DNA of 64,000 nucleotides from Cladorhizidae sp. MBARI D1340-BT2 (Eukaryota; Porifera; Demospongiae; Poecilosclerida; Cladorhizidae): assembly GCA_028752905.1 (NCBI GenBank), contig JAQNBH010000002.1, positions 28,069,932 to 28,133,931 on the forward strand. Direction: 5' to 3'. Numbering within the stretch: the stretch's first letter is position 1; every line of letters begins with the position of its first letter. The notes under the pieces are model-generated. The model was not told the origin of the DNA. It ran no database searches and saw nothing but the letters and a program-made list of their open reading frames with translations. The translations under genes and the position numbers were made by a program. Below, one piece after another: positions 1-12,500 of the stretch.

Positions 1-576
1 AAAATCTGGGACTTTGGTCTTGTTAATTAGGGCAGTTATGAATTGTACTCTTACTTGATGCTAAACATGTTAGCTTCGTAGATTATCCACACTTCACTGA
101 ATAGACTTGATGTATAGCTATTAAGATAGGACTCTCTAAGTGCTCTCTCTTGATACCAAACATCCATATATTCTGCACACTTCACTGTAATGGACTTGCA
201 AGATAGGTATCTCACAGTGTTCTCTATCTTGAGCTGAACATGTTAGCTTCATAGATTCTCCACACTTCACTGAATAGACTTGATATATAGCTCTAAAGGT
301 AGGCCTCTCTCTGTTCTCTCTCTTGATACCAAACATCCGTATATTCTGCATACATAGAATCACAAGATAGGTTTCTCTATGTGTTCTCTATCTTGATGCT
401 AAACAGGTTAGCTTCATAGATTCTCCACACTTCACTGTATAAACTTGATATATAGCTATTAAGATAGGTCTCTCCCTGTGCTCTCTGTTGATATCAAACA
501 TCCATAATATTCTGCACACTTCACTGTAATGGACTTGATATGATTCGAATGATAGGTTTCATTGTGTGTTCTCTAT

Positions 577-979
577 CTTGATATTTGCCCTAATTTGGTC
601 TATATGTTTCTCATTTCCCCCCCAAAAATCTTGTTATTTTGCCGTAAAGCTCATAACTGTTCTACACTTTACCCAAAAAAGATAATTTTTATATCACCGG
701 ATAGCCCTTCTAATTATCTGTCTTTTGTACGTGCCAAAATTTTGAGTACTCTAAGTATTAGCAAGTTATGGTGATTTGAAGTGGTAAGGTTTGCGATCTT
801 TCCTGGCGTTTTCCAGTTGCCAAAGCGGTGGCCTGCCAGTGAAAAAACACTACATTTATTGATAATCTGTTGACATGTTGCAGATAAGGGCCTTCTCTAT
901 CAGTTGACAAAATCTGGGACTTTGGTCTTGTTAATTAGGGCAGTTATGAATTGTACTCTTACTTGATGCTAAACATGTT
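577..979 (+). repeat. 403-bp core module (reference copy)
   Basis: The core is present in every unit of the window. It holds a T-C-A homopolymer tract (614-628), an AT-rich stretch 'gataatttttatatc', and a relatively GC-rich block around 'ccaaagcggtggcc'. Two main subtypes alternate at the array edges. Type X has 'cataactg', 'gagtactc' and 'aaaaaacacta'. Type Y has 'cataacat', 'gactactc' and 'aaaaaccacta'. No protein or RNA gene is recognisable in it. Confidence 0.9.
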
Positions 980-1484
980 AGCTTCGTAGATTATCCACAC
1001 TTCACTGAATAGACTTGATGTATAGCTATTAAGATAGGACTCTCTAAGTGCTCTCTCTTGATACCAAACATCCATATATTCTGCACACTTCACTGTAATG
1101 GACTTGCAAGATAGGTATCTCACAGTGTTCTCTATCTTGAGCTGAACATGTTAGCTTCATAGATTCTCCACACTTCACTGAATAGACTTGATATATAGCT
1201 CTAAAGGTAGGCCTCTCTCTGTTCTCTCTCTTGATACCAAACATCCGTATATTCTGCATACATAGAATCACAAGATAGGTTTCTCTATGTGTTCTCTATC
1301 TTGATGCTAAACAGGTTAGCTTCATAGATTCTCCACACTTCACTGTATAAACTTGATATATAGCTATTAAGATAGGTCTCTCCCTGTGCTCTCTGTTGAT
1401 ATCAAACATCCATAATATTCTGCACACTTCACTGTAATGGACTTGATATGATTCGAATGATAGGTTTCATTGTGTGTTCTCTAT
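577..1484 (+). repeat. Reference 908-bp satellite unit
   Basis: First complete unit, used here as the reference. It is a 403-bp core (577-979, from 'cttgatatttgccc' to 'gctaaacatgtt') followed by a 505-bp spacer (980-1484). The same 403 bp recurs alone as the complete period at 21162-26443, which proves the core is a separable module. The next unit begins identically at 1485. Confidence 0.95.
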
Positions 1485-3309
1485 CTTGATATTTGCCCTA
1501 ATTTGGTCTATATGTTTCTCATTTTCCCCCCAAAAATCTTGTTATTTTGCCGTAAAGCTCATAACATTTCTACACTTTACCCAAAAAAGATAATTTTTAT
1601 ATCACCGGATAGCCCTTCTAATTATCTGTCTTTTGTACGTGCCAAAATTTTGACTACTCTAAGTATTAGCAAGTTATGGTGATTTGAAGTGGTAAGGTTT
1701 GCGATCTTTCCTGGCGTTTTCCAGTTGCCAAAGCGGTGGCCTGCCAGTGAAAAACCACTACATTTATTGATAATCTGTTGACATGTTGCAGATAAGGGCC
1801 TTCTCTATCAGTTGACAAAATCTGGGACTTTGGTCTTGTTAATTAGGGCAGTTATGAATTGTACTCTTACTTGATGCTAAACATGTTAGCTTCGTAGATT
1901 ATCCACACTTCACTGAATAGACTTGATGTATAGCTATTAAGATAGGACTCTCTAAGTGCTCTCTCTTGATACCAAACATCCATATATTCTGCACACTTCA
2001 CTGTAATGGACTTGCAAGATAGGTATCTCACAGTGTTCTCTATCTTGAGCTGAACATGTTAGCTTCATAGATTCTCCACACTTCACTGAATAGACTTGAT
2101 ATATAGCTCTAAAGGTAGGCCTCTCTCTGTTCTCTCTCTTGATACCAAACATCCGTATATTCTGCATACATAGAATCACAAGATAGGTTTCTCTATGTGT
2201 TCTCTATCTTGATGCTAAACAGGTTAGCTTCATAGATTCTCCACACTTCACTGTATAAACTTGATATATAGCTATTAAGATAGGTCTCTCCCTGTGCTCT
2301 CTGTTGATATCAAACATCCATAATATTCTGCACACTTCACTGTAATGGACTTGATATGATTCGAATGATAGGTTTCATTGTGTGTTCTCTATCTTGATAT
2401 TTGCCCTAATTTGGTCTATATGTTTCTCATTTCCCCCCCAAAAATCTTGTTATTTTGCCGTAAAGCTCATAACTGTTCTACACTTTACCCAAAAAAGATA
2501 ATTTTTATATCACCGGATAGCCCTTCTAATTATCTGTCTTTTGTACGTGCCAAAATTTTGAGTACTCTTAAGTATTAGCAAGTTATGGTGATTTGAAGTG
2601 GTAAGGTTTGCGATCTTTCCTGGCGTTTTCCAGTTGCCAAAGCGGTGGCCTGCCAGTGAAAAAACACTACATTTATTGATAATCTGTTGACATGTTGCAG
2701 ATAAGGGCCTTCTCTATCAGTTGACAAAATCTGGGACTTTGGTCTTGTTAATTAGGGCAGTTATGAATTGTACTCTTACTTGATGCTAAACATGTTAGCT
2801 TCGTAGATTATCCACACTTCACTGAATAGACTTGATGTATAGCTATTAAGATAGGACTCTCTAAGTGCTCTCTCTTGATACCAAACATCCATATATTCTG
2901 CACACTTCACTGTAATGGACTTGCAAGATAGGTATCTCTCAGTGTTCTCTATCTTGAGCTAAACATGTTAGCTTCATAGATTCTCCACACTTCACTGAAT
3001 AGACTTGATATATAGCTCTAAAGGTAGGCCTCTCTCTGTTCTCTCTCTTGATACCAAACATCCGTATATTCTGCATACATAGAATCACAAGATAGGTTTC
3101 TCTATGTGTTCTCTATCTTGATGCTAAACAGGTTAGCTTCATAGATTCTCCACACTTCACTGTATAAACTTGATATATAGCTATTAAGATAGGTCTCTCC
3201 CTGTGCTCTCTGTTGATATCAAACATCCATAATATTCTGCACACTTCACTGTAATGGACTTGATATGATTAGAATGATAGGTTTCATTGTGTGTTCTCTA
3301 TCTTGATAT
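585..3309 (+). repeat. Segment of three 908-bp units
   Basis: Core subtypes run X (585), Y (1493), X (2401). The third period is 909 bp because of one extra T in 'tactcttaagtatt' near 2568. Positions 1-584 are the tail of a preceding unit, starting inside the core at a point equivalent to 909. Confidence 0.9.
968..1490 (+). repeat. Three degenerate ~170-bp subrepeats of the spacer
   Basis: The spacer is itself repetitive. Each subrepeat begins with a variant of 'gctaaacatgttagctt' (968, 1141 and 1306). Each carries in order 'ccacacttcactg', 'gacttgat', 'tagct', 'aggtctctc'-like, 'accaaacatccatat' and 'ctctatcttga'-like words. Spacings are 173, 165 and 185 bp, so the subrepeats have diverged through indels. 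The length is close to one nucleosome repeat. Confidence 0.88.
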
Positions 3310-6300
3310 TTGCCCTAATTTGGTCTATATGTTTCTCATTTTCCCCCCAAAAATCTTGTTATTTTGCCGTAAAGCTCATAACTGTTCTACACTTTACCCA
3401 AAAAAGATAATTTTTATATCACCGGATAGCCCTTCTAATTATCTGTCTTTTGTACGTGCCAAAATTTTGAGTACTCTAAGTATTAGCAAGTTATGGTGAT
3501 TTGAAGTGGTAAGGTTTGCGATCTTTCCTGGCGTTTTCCAGTTGCCAAAGCGGTGGCCTGCCAGTGAAAAAACACTACATTTATTGATAATCTGTTGACA
3601 TGTTGCAGATAAGGGCCTTCTCTATCAGTTGACAAAATCTGGGACTTATGCTAAACATGTTAGCTTCGTAGATTATCCACACTTCACTGAATAGACTTGA
3701 TGTATAGCTATTAAGATAGGACTCTCTAAGTGCTCTCTCTTGATACCAAACATCCATATATTCTGCACACTTCACTGTAATGGACTTGCAAGATAGGTAT
3801 CTCTCAGTGTTCTCTATCTTGAGCTAAACATGTTAGCTTCATAGATTCTCCACACTTCACTGAATAGACTTGATATATAGCTCTAAAGGTAGGCCTCTCT
3901 CTGTTCTCTCTCTTGATACCAAACATCCGTATATTCTGCATACATAGAATCACAAGATAGGTTTCTCTATGTGTTCTCTATCTTGATGCTAAACAGGTTA
4001 GCTTCATAGATTCTCCACACTTCACTGTATAAACTTGATATATAGCTATTAAGATAGGTCTCTCCCTGTGCTCTCTGTTGATATCAAACATCCATAATAT
4101 TCTGCACACTTCACTGTAATGGACTTGATATGATTCGAATGATAGGTTTCATTGTGTGTTCTCTATCTTGATATTTGCCCTAATTTGGTCTATATGTTTC
4201 TCATTTCCCCCCCCAAAATCTTGTTATTTTGCCGTAAAGCTCATAACATTTCTACACTTTACCCAAAAAAGATAATTTTTATATCACCGGATAGCCCTTC
4301 TAATTATCTGTCTTTTGTACGTGCCAAAATTTTGACTACTCTAAGTATTAGCAAGTTATGGTGATTTGAAGTGGTAAGGTTTGCGATCTTTCCTGGCGTT
4401 TTCCAGTTGCCAAAGCGGTGGCCTGCCAGTGAAAAACCACTACATTTATTGATAATCTGTTGACATGTTGCAGATAAGGGCCTTCTCTATCAGTTGACAA
4501 AATCTGGGACTTTGGTCTTGTTAATTAGGGCAGTTATGAATTGTACTCTTACTTGATGCTAAACATGTTAGCTTCGTAGATTATCCACACTTCACTGAAT
4601 AGACTTGATGTATAGCTATTAAGATAGGACTCTCTAAGTGCTCTCTCTTGATACCAAACATCCATATATTCTGCACACTTCACTGTAATGGACTTGCAAG
4701 ATAGGTATCTCACAGTGTTCTCTATCTTGAGCTGAACATGTTAGCTTCATAGATTCTCCACACTTCACTGAATAGACTTGATATATAGCTCTAAAGGTAG
4801 GCCTCTCTCTGTTCTCTCTCTTGATACCAAACATCCGTATATTCTGCATACATAGAATCACAAGATAGGTTTCTCTATGTGTTCTCTATCTTGATGCTAA
4901 ACAGGTTAGCTTCATAGATTCTCCACACTTCACTGTATAAACTTGATATATAGCTATTAAGATAGGTCTCTCCCTGTGCTCTCTGTTGATATCAAACATC
5001 CATAATATTCTGCACACTTCACTGTAATGGACTTGATATGATTCGAATGATAGGTTTCATTGTGTGTTCTCTATCTTGATATTTGCCCTAATTTGGTCTA
5101 TATGTTTCTCATTTCCCCCCCAAAAATCTTGTTATTTTGCCGTAAAGCTCATAACTGTTCTACACTTTACCCAAAAAAGATAATTTTTATATCACCGGAT
5201 AGCCCTTCTAATTATCTGTCTTTTGTACGTGCCAAAATTTTGAGTACTCTAAGTATTAGCAAGTTATGGTGATTTGAAGTGGTAAGGTTTGCGATCTTTC
5301 CTGGCGTTTTCCAGTTGCCAAAGCGGTGGCCTGCCAGTGAAAAAACACTACATTTATTGATAATCTGTTGACATGTTGCAGATAAGGGCCTTCTCTATCA
5401 GTTGACAAAATCTGGGACTTATGCTAAACATGTTAGCTTCGTAGATTATCCACACTTCACTGAATAGACTTGATGTATAGCTATTAAGATAGGACTCTCT
5501 AAGTGCTCTCTCTTGATACCAAACATCCATATATTCTGCACACTTCACTGTAATGGACTTGCAAGATAGGTATCTCTCAGTGTTCTCTATCTTGAGCTAA
5601 ACATGTTAGCTTCATAGATTCTCCACACTTCACTGAATAGACTTGATATATAGCTCTAAAGGTAGGCCTCTCTCTGTTCTCTCTCTTGATACCAAACATC
5701 CGTATATTCTGCATACATAGAATCACAAGATAGGTTTCTCTATGTGTTCTCTATCTTGATGCTAAACAGGTTAGCTTCATAGATTCTCCACACTTCACTG
5801 TATAAACTTGATATATAGCTATTAAGATAGGTCTCTCCCTGTGCTCTCTGTTGATATCAAACATCCATAATATTCTGCACACTTCACTGTAATGGACTTG
5901 ATATGATTCGAATGATAGGTTTCATTGTGTGTTCTCTATCTTGATATTTGCCCTAATTTGGTCTATATGTTTCTCATTTCCCCCCCCAAAATCTTGTTAT
6001 TTTGCCGTAAAGCTCATAACATTTCTACACTTTACCCAAAAAAGATAATTTTTATATCACCGGATAGCCCTTCTAATTATCTGTCTTTTGTACGTGCCAA
6101 AATTTTGACTACTCTAAGTATTAGCAAGTTATGGTGATTTGAAGTGGTAAGGTTTGCGATCTTTCCTGGCGTTTTCCAGTTGCCAAAGCGGTGGCCTGCC
6201 AGTGAAAAACCACTACATTTATTGATAATCTGTTGACATGTTGCAGATAAGGGCCTTCTCTATCAGTTGACAAAATCTGGGACTTTGGTCTTGTTAATTA

Positions 6301-9300
6301 GGGCAGTTATGAATTGTACTCTTACTTGATGCTAAACATGTTAGCTTCGTAGATTATCCACACTTCACTGAATAGACTTGATGTATAGCTATTAAGATAG
6401 GACTCTCTAAGTGCTCTCTCTTGATACCAAACATCCATATATTCTGCACACTTCACTGTAATGGACTTGCAAGATAGGTATCTCACAGTGTTCTCTATCT
6501 TGAGCTGAACATGTTAGCTTCATAGATTCTCCACACTTCACTGAATAGACTTGATATATAGCTCTAAAGGTAGGCCTCTCTCTGTTCTCTCTCTTGATAC
6601 CAAACATCCGTATATTCTGCATACATAGAATCACAAGATAGGTTTCTCTATGTGTTCTCTATCTTGATGCTAAACAGGTTAGCTTCATAGATTCTCCACA
6701 CTTCACTGTATAAACTTGATATATAGCTATTAAGATAGGTCTCTCCCTGTGCTCTCTGTTGATATCAAACATCCATAATATTCTGCACACTTCACTGTAA
6801 TGGACTTGATATGATTCGAATGATAGGTTTCATTGTGTGTTCTCTATCTTGATATTTGCCCTAATTTGGTCTATATGTTTCTCATTTCCCCCCCAAAAAT
6901 CTTGTTATTTTGCCGTAAAGCTCATAACTGTTCTACACTTTACCCAAAAAAGATAATTTTTATATCACCGGATAGCCCTTCTAATTATCTGTCTTTTGTA
7001 CGTGCCAAAATTTTGAGTACTCTAAGTATTAGCAAGTTATGGTGATTTGAAGTGGTAAGGTTTGCGATCTTTCCTGGCGTTTTCCAGTTGCCAAAGCGGT
7101 GGCCTGCCAGTGAAAAAACACTACATTTATTGATAATCTGTTGACATGTTGCAGATAAGGGCCTTCTCTATCAGTTGACAAAATCTGGGACTTTGGTCTT
7201 GTTAATTAGGGCAGTTATGAATTGTACTCTTACTTGATGCTAAACATGTTAGCTTCGTAGATTATCCACACTTCACTGAATAGACTTGATGTATAGCTAT
7301 TAAGATAGGACTCTCTAAGTGCTCTCTCTTGATACCAAACATCCATATATTCTGCACACTTCACTGTAATGGACTTGCAAGATAGGTATCTCTCAGTGTT
7401 CTCTATCTTGAGCTAAACATGTTAGCTTCATAGATTCTCCACACTTCACTGAATAGACTTGATATATAGCTCTAAAGGTAGGCCTCTCTCTGTTCTCTCT
7501 CTTGATACCAAACATCCGTATATTCTGCATACATAGAATCACAAGATAGGTTTCTCTATGTGTTCTCTATCTTGATGCTAAACAGGTTAGCTTCATAGAT
7601 TCTCCACACTTCACTGTATAAACTTGATATATAGCTATTAAGATAGGTCTCTCCCTGTGCTCTCTGTTGATATCAAACATCCATAATATTCTGCACACTT
7701 CACTGTAATGGACTTGATATGATTAGAATGATAGGTTTCATTGTGTGTTCTCTATCTTGATATTTGCCCTAATTTGGTCTATATGTTTCTCATTTCCCCC
7801 CCAAAAATCTTGTTATTTTGCCGTAAAGCTCATAACTGTTCTACACTTTACCCAAAAAAGATAATTTTTATATCACCGGATAGCCCTTCTAATTATCTGT
7901 CTTTTGTACGTGCCAAAATTTTGAGTACTCTAAGTATTAGCAAGTTATGGTGATTTGAAGTGGTAAGGTTTGCGATCTTTCCTGGCGTTTTCCAGTTGCC
8001 AAAGCGGTGGCCTGCCAGTGAAAAAACACTACATTTATTGATAATCTGTTGACATGTTGCAGATAAGGGCCTTCTCTATCAGTTGACAAAATCTGGGACT
8101 TATGCTAAACATGTTAGCTTCGTAGATTATCCACACTTCACTGAATAGACTTGATGTATAGCTATTAAGATAGGACTCTCTAAGTGCTCTCTCTTGATAC
8201 CAAACATCCATATATTCTGCACACTTCACTGTAATGGACTTGCAAGATAGGTATCTCTCAGTGTTCTCTATCTTGAGCTAAACATGTTAGCTTCATAGAT
8301 TCTCCACACTTCACTGAATAGACTTGATATATAGCTCTAAAGGTAGGCCTCTCTCTGTTCTCTCTCTTGATACCAAACATCCGTATATTCTGCATACATA
8401 GAATCACAAGATAGGTTTCTCTATGTGTTCTCTATCTTGATGCTAAACAGGTTAGCTTCATAGATTCTCCACACTTCACTGTATAAACTTGATATATAGC
8501 TATTAAGATAGGTCTCTCCCTGTGCTCTCTGTTGATATCAAACATCCATAATATTCTGCACACTTCACTGTAATGGACTTGATATGATTCGAATGATAGG
8601 TTTCATTGTGTGTTCTCTATCTTGATATTTGCCCTAATTTGGTCTATATGTTTCTCATTTTCCCCCCCAAAATCTTGTTATTTTGCCGTAAAGCTCATAA
8701 CATTTCTACACTTTACCCAAAAAAGATAATTTTTATATCACCGGATAGCCCTTCTAATTATCTGTCTTTTGTACGTGCCAAAATTTTGACTACTCTAAGT
8801 ATTAGCAAGTTATGGTGATTTGAAGTGGTAAGGTTTGCGATCTTTCCTGGCGTTTTCCAGTTGCCAAAGCGGTGGCCTGCCAGTGAAAAACCACTACATT
8901 TATTGATAATCTGTTGACATGTTGCAGATAAGGGCCTTCTCTATCAGTTGACAAAATCTGGGACTTTGGTCTTGTTAATTAGGGCAGTTATGAATTGTAC
9001 TCTTACTTGATGCTAAACATGTTAGCTTCGTAGATTATCCACACTTCACTGAATAGACTTGATGTATAGCTATTAAGATAGGACTCTCTAAGTGCTCTCT
9101 CTTGATACCAAACATCCATATATTCTGCACACTTCACTGTAATGGACTTGCAAGATAGGTATCTCACAGTGTTCTCTATCTTGAGCTGAACATGTTAGCT
9201 TCATAGATTCTCCACACTTCACTGAATAGACTTGATATATAGCTCTAAAGGTAGGCCTCTCTCTGTTCTCTCTCTTGATACCAAACATCCGTATATTCTG

Positions 9301-9536
9301 CATACATAGAATCACAAGATAGGTTTCTCTATGTGTTCTCTATCTTGATGCTAAACAGGTTAGCTTCATAGATTCTCCACACTTCACTGTATAAACTTGA
9401 TATATAGCTATTAAGATAGGTCTCTCCCTGTGCTCTCTGTTGATATCAAACATCCATAATATTCTGCACACTTCACTGTAATGGACTTGATATGATTCGA
9501 ATGATAGGTTTCATTGTGTGTTCTCTATCTTGATAT
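3310..9536 (+). repeat. Alternating 865/908-bp higher-order repeat (1,773 bp)
   Basis: Periods are 865, 908, 865, 908, 908, 865, 908. The 865-bp form lacks 43 bp at the 3' end of the core: 'gggactt' joins directly to 'atgctaaac' (3647/3648, 5420/5421, 8101/8102). The deletion always follows a type X core and is followed by a type Y core, so the pair is copied as a 1,773-bp higher-order unit (3310 to 5083, 4175 to 5948). Confidence 0.9.
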
Positions 9537-12500
9537 TTGCCCTAATTTGGTCTATATGTTTCTCATTTCCCCCCCAAAAATCTTGTTATTTTGCCGTAAA
9601 GCTCATAACTGTTCTACACTTTACCCAAAAAAGATAATTTTTATATCAGCGGATAGCCCTTCTAATTATCTGTCTTTTGTACGTGCCAAAATTTTGAGTA
9701 CTCTAAGTATTAGCAAGTTATGGTGATTTGAAGTGGTAAGGTTTGCGATCTTTCCTGGCGTTTTCCAGTTGCCAAAGCGGTGGCCTGCCAGTGAAAAAAC
9801 ACTACATTTATTGATAATCTGTTGACATGTTGCAGATAAGGGCCTTCTCTATCAGTTGACAAAATCTGGGACTTTGGTCTTGTTAATTAGGGCAGTTATG
9901 AATTGTACTCTTACTTGATGCTAAACATGTTAGCTTCGTAGATTATCCACACTTCACTGAATAGACTTGATGTATAGCTATTAAGATAGGACTCTCTAAG
10001 TGCTCTCTCTTGATACCAAACATCCATATATTCTGCACACTTCACTGTAATGGACTTGCAAGATAGGTATCTCTCAGTGTTCTCTATCTTGAGCTGAACA
10101 TGTTAGCTTCATAGATTCTCCACACTTCACTGAATAGACTTGATATATAGCTCTAAAGGTAGGCCTCTCTCTGTTCTCTCTCTTGATACCAAACATCCGT
10201 ATATTCTGCAAACATAGAATCACAAGATAGGTTTCTCTATGTGTTCTCTATCTTGATGCTAAACAGGTTAGCTTCATAGATTCTCCACACTTCACTGAAT
10301 AGACTTGATGTATAGCTATTAAGATAGGACTCTCTAAGTGCTCTCTCTTGATACCAAACATCCATATATGCTGCACACTTCACTGTAATGGACTTGCAAG
10401 ATAGGTATCTCTCAGTGTTCTCTATCTTGAGCTAAACATGTTAGCTTCATAGATTCTCCACACTTCACTGAATAGACTTGATATATAGCTCTAAAGGTAG
10501 GCCTCTCTCTGTTCTCTCTCTTGATACCAAACATCCGTATATTCTGCATACATAGAATCACAAGATAGGTTTCTCTATGTGTTCTCTATCTTGATGCTAA
10601 ACAGGTTAGCTTCATAGATTCTCCACACTTCACTGTATAAACTTGATATATAGCTATTAAGATAGGTCTCTCCCTGTGCTCTCTGTTGATATCAAACATC
10701 CATAATATTCTGCACACTTCACTGTAATGGACTTGATATGATTAGAATGATAGGTTTCATTGTGTGTTCTCTATCTTGATATTTGCCCTAATTTGGTCTA
10801 TATGTTTCTCATTTCCCCCCCAAAAATCTTGTTATTTTGCCGTAAAGCTCATAACTGTTCTACACTTTACCCAAAAAAGATAATTTTTATATCACCGGAT
10901 AGCCCTTCTAATTATCTGTCTTTTGTACGTGCCAAAATTTTGAGTACTCTAAGTATTAGCAAGTTATGGTGATTTGAAGTGGTAAGGTTTGCGATCTTTC
11001 CTGGCGTTTTCCAGTTGCCAAAGCGGTGGCCTGCCAGTGAAAAAACACTACATTTATTGATAATCTGTTGACATGTTGCAGATAAGGGCCTTCTCTATCA
11101 GTTGACAAAATCTGGGACTTTGGTCTTGTTAATTAGGGCAGTTATGAATTGTACTCTTACTTGATGCTAAACATGTTAGCTTCGTAGATTATCCACACTT
11201 CACTGAATAGACTTGATGTATAGCTATTAAGATAGGACTCTCTAAGTGCTCTCTCTTGATACCAAACATCCATATATTCTGCACACTTCACTGTAATGGA
11301 CTTGCAAGATAGGTATCTCTCAGTGTTCTCTATCTTGAGCTAAACATGTTAGCTTCATAGATTCTCCACACTTCACTGAATAGACTTGATATATAGCTCT
11401 AAAGGTAGGCCTCTCTCTGTTCTCTCTCTTGATACCAAACATCCGTATATTCTGCATACATAGAATCACAAGATAGGTTTCTCTATGTGTTCTCTATCTT
11501 GATGCTAAACAGGTTAGCTTCATAGATTCTCCACACTTCACTGTATAAACTTGATATATAGCTATTAAGATAGGTCTCTCCCTGTGCTCTCTGTTGATAT
11601 CAAACATCCATAATATTCTGCACACTTCACTGTAATGGACTTGATATGATTAGAATGATAGGTTTCATTGTGTGTTCTCTATCTTGATATTTGCCCTAAT
11701 TTGGTCTATATGTTTCTCATTTCCCCCCCAAAAATCTTGTTATTTTGCCGTAAAGCTCATAACTGTTCTACACTTTACCCAAAAAAGATAATTTTTATAT
11801 CACCGGATAGCCCTTCTAATTATCTGTCTTTTGTACGTGCCAAAATTTTGAGTACTCTAAGTATTAGCAAGTTATGGTGATTTGAAGTGGTAAGGTTTGC
11901 GATCTTTCCTGGCGTTTTCCAGTTGCCAAAGCGGTGGCCTGCCAGTGAAAAAACACTACATTTATTGATAATCTGTTGACATGTTGCAGATAAGGGCCTT
12001 CTCTATCAGTTGACAAAATCTGGGACTTATGCTAAACATGTTAGCTTCGTAGATTATCCACACTTCACTGAATAGACTTGATGTATAGCTATTAAGATAG
12101 GACTCTCTAAGTGCTCTCTCTTGATACCAAACATCCATATATTCTGCACACTTCACTGTAATGGACTTGCAAGATAGGTATCTCTCAGTGTTCTCTATCT
12201 TGAGCTAAACATGTTAGCTTCATAGATTCTCCACACTTCACTGAATAGACTTGATATATAGCTCTAAAGGTAGGCCTCTCTCTGTTCTCTCTCTTGATAC
12301 CAAACATCCGTATATTCTGCATACATAGAATCACAAGATAGGTTTCTCTATGTGTTCTCTATCTTGATGCTAAACAGGTTAGCTTCATAGATTCTCCACA
12401 CTTCACTGTATAAACTTGATATATAGCTATTAAGATAGGTCTCTCCCTGTGCTCTCTGTTGATATCAAACATCCATAATATTCTGCACACTTCACTGTAA

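Noticed and set aside
136..363. 75-codon minus-strand frame in the spacer, repeated in many units
   Set aside because: It lies across degenerate subrepeats and is broken whenever the 'tctcacag'/'tctctcag' variant changes. A chance frame copied by the array.
562..774. 70-codon plus-strand open frame starting MCVLYLDICPNLVYM, present in most units
   Set aside because: It begins at a non-ATG codon, spans the spacer-core junction, and is lost or truncated in the 403-bp, 884-bp and single-indel units. Its recurrence is explained by unit amplification; no domain is recognisable.
1449..1466. CENP-B-box-like word around 'gattcgaatgatagg'
   Set aside because: It keeps TTCG and the A at the right spacing but fails at most of the CGGG half, and many units read 'gattagaatg' instead.
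577..1484. rDNA intergenic spacer with subrepeats
   Set aside because: The module layout is similar, but no rRNA gene occurs in 64 kb and the core has no rRNA character.
3581..3775. 64-codon minus-strand frame seen only in 865-bp units
   Set aside because: Created by the 43-bp deletion junction; it has no counterpart in intact units.
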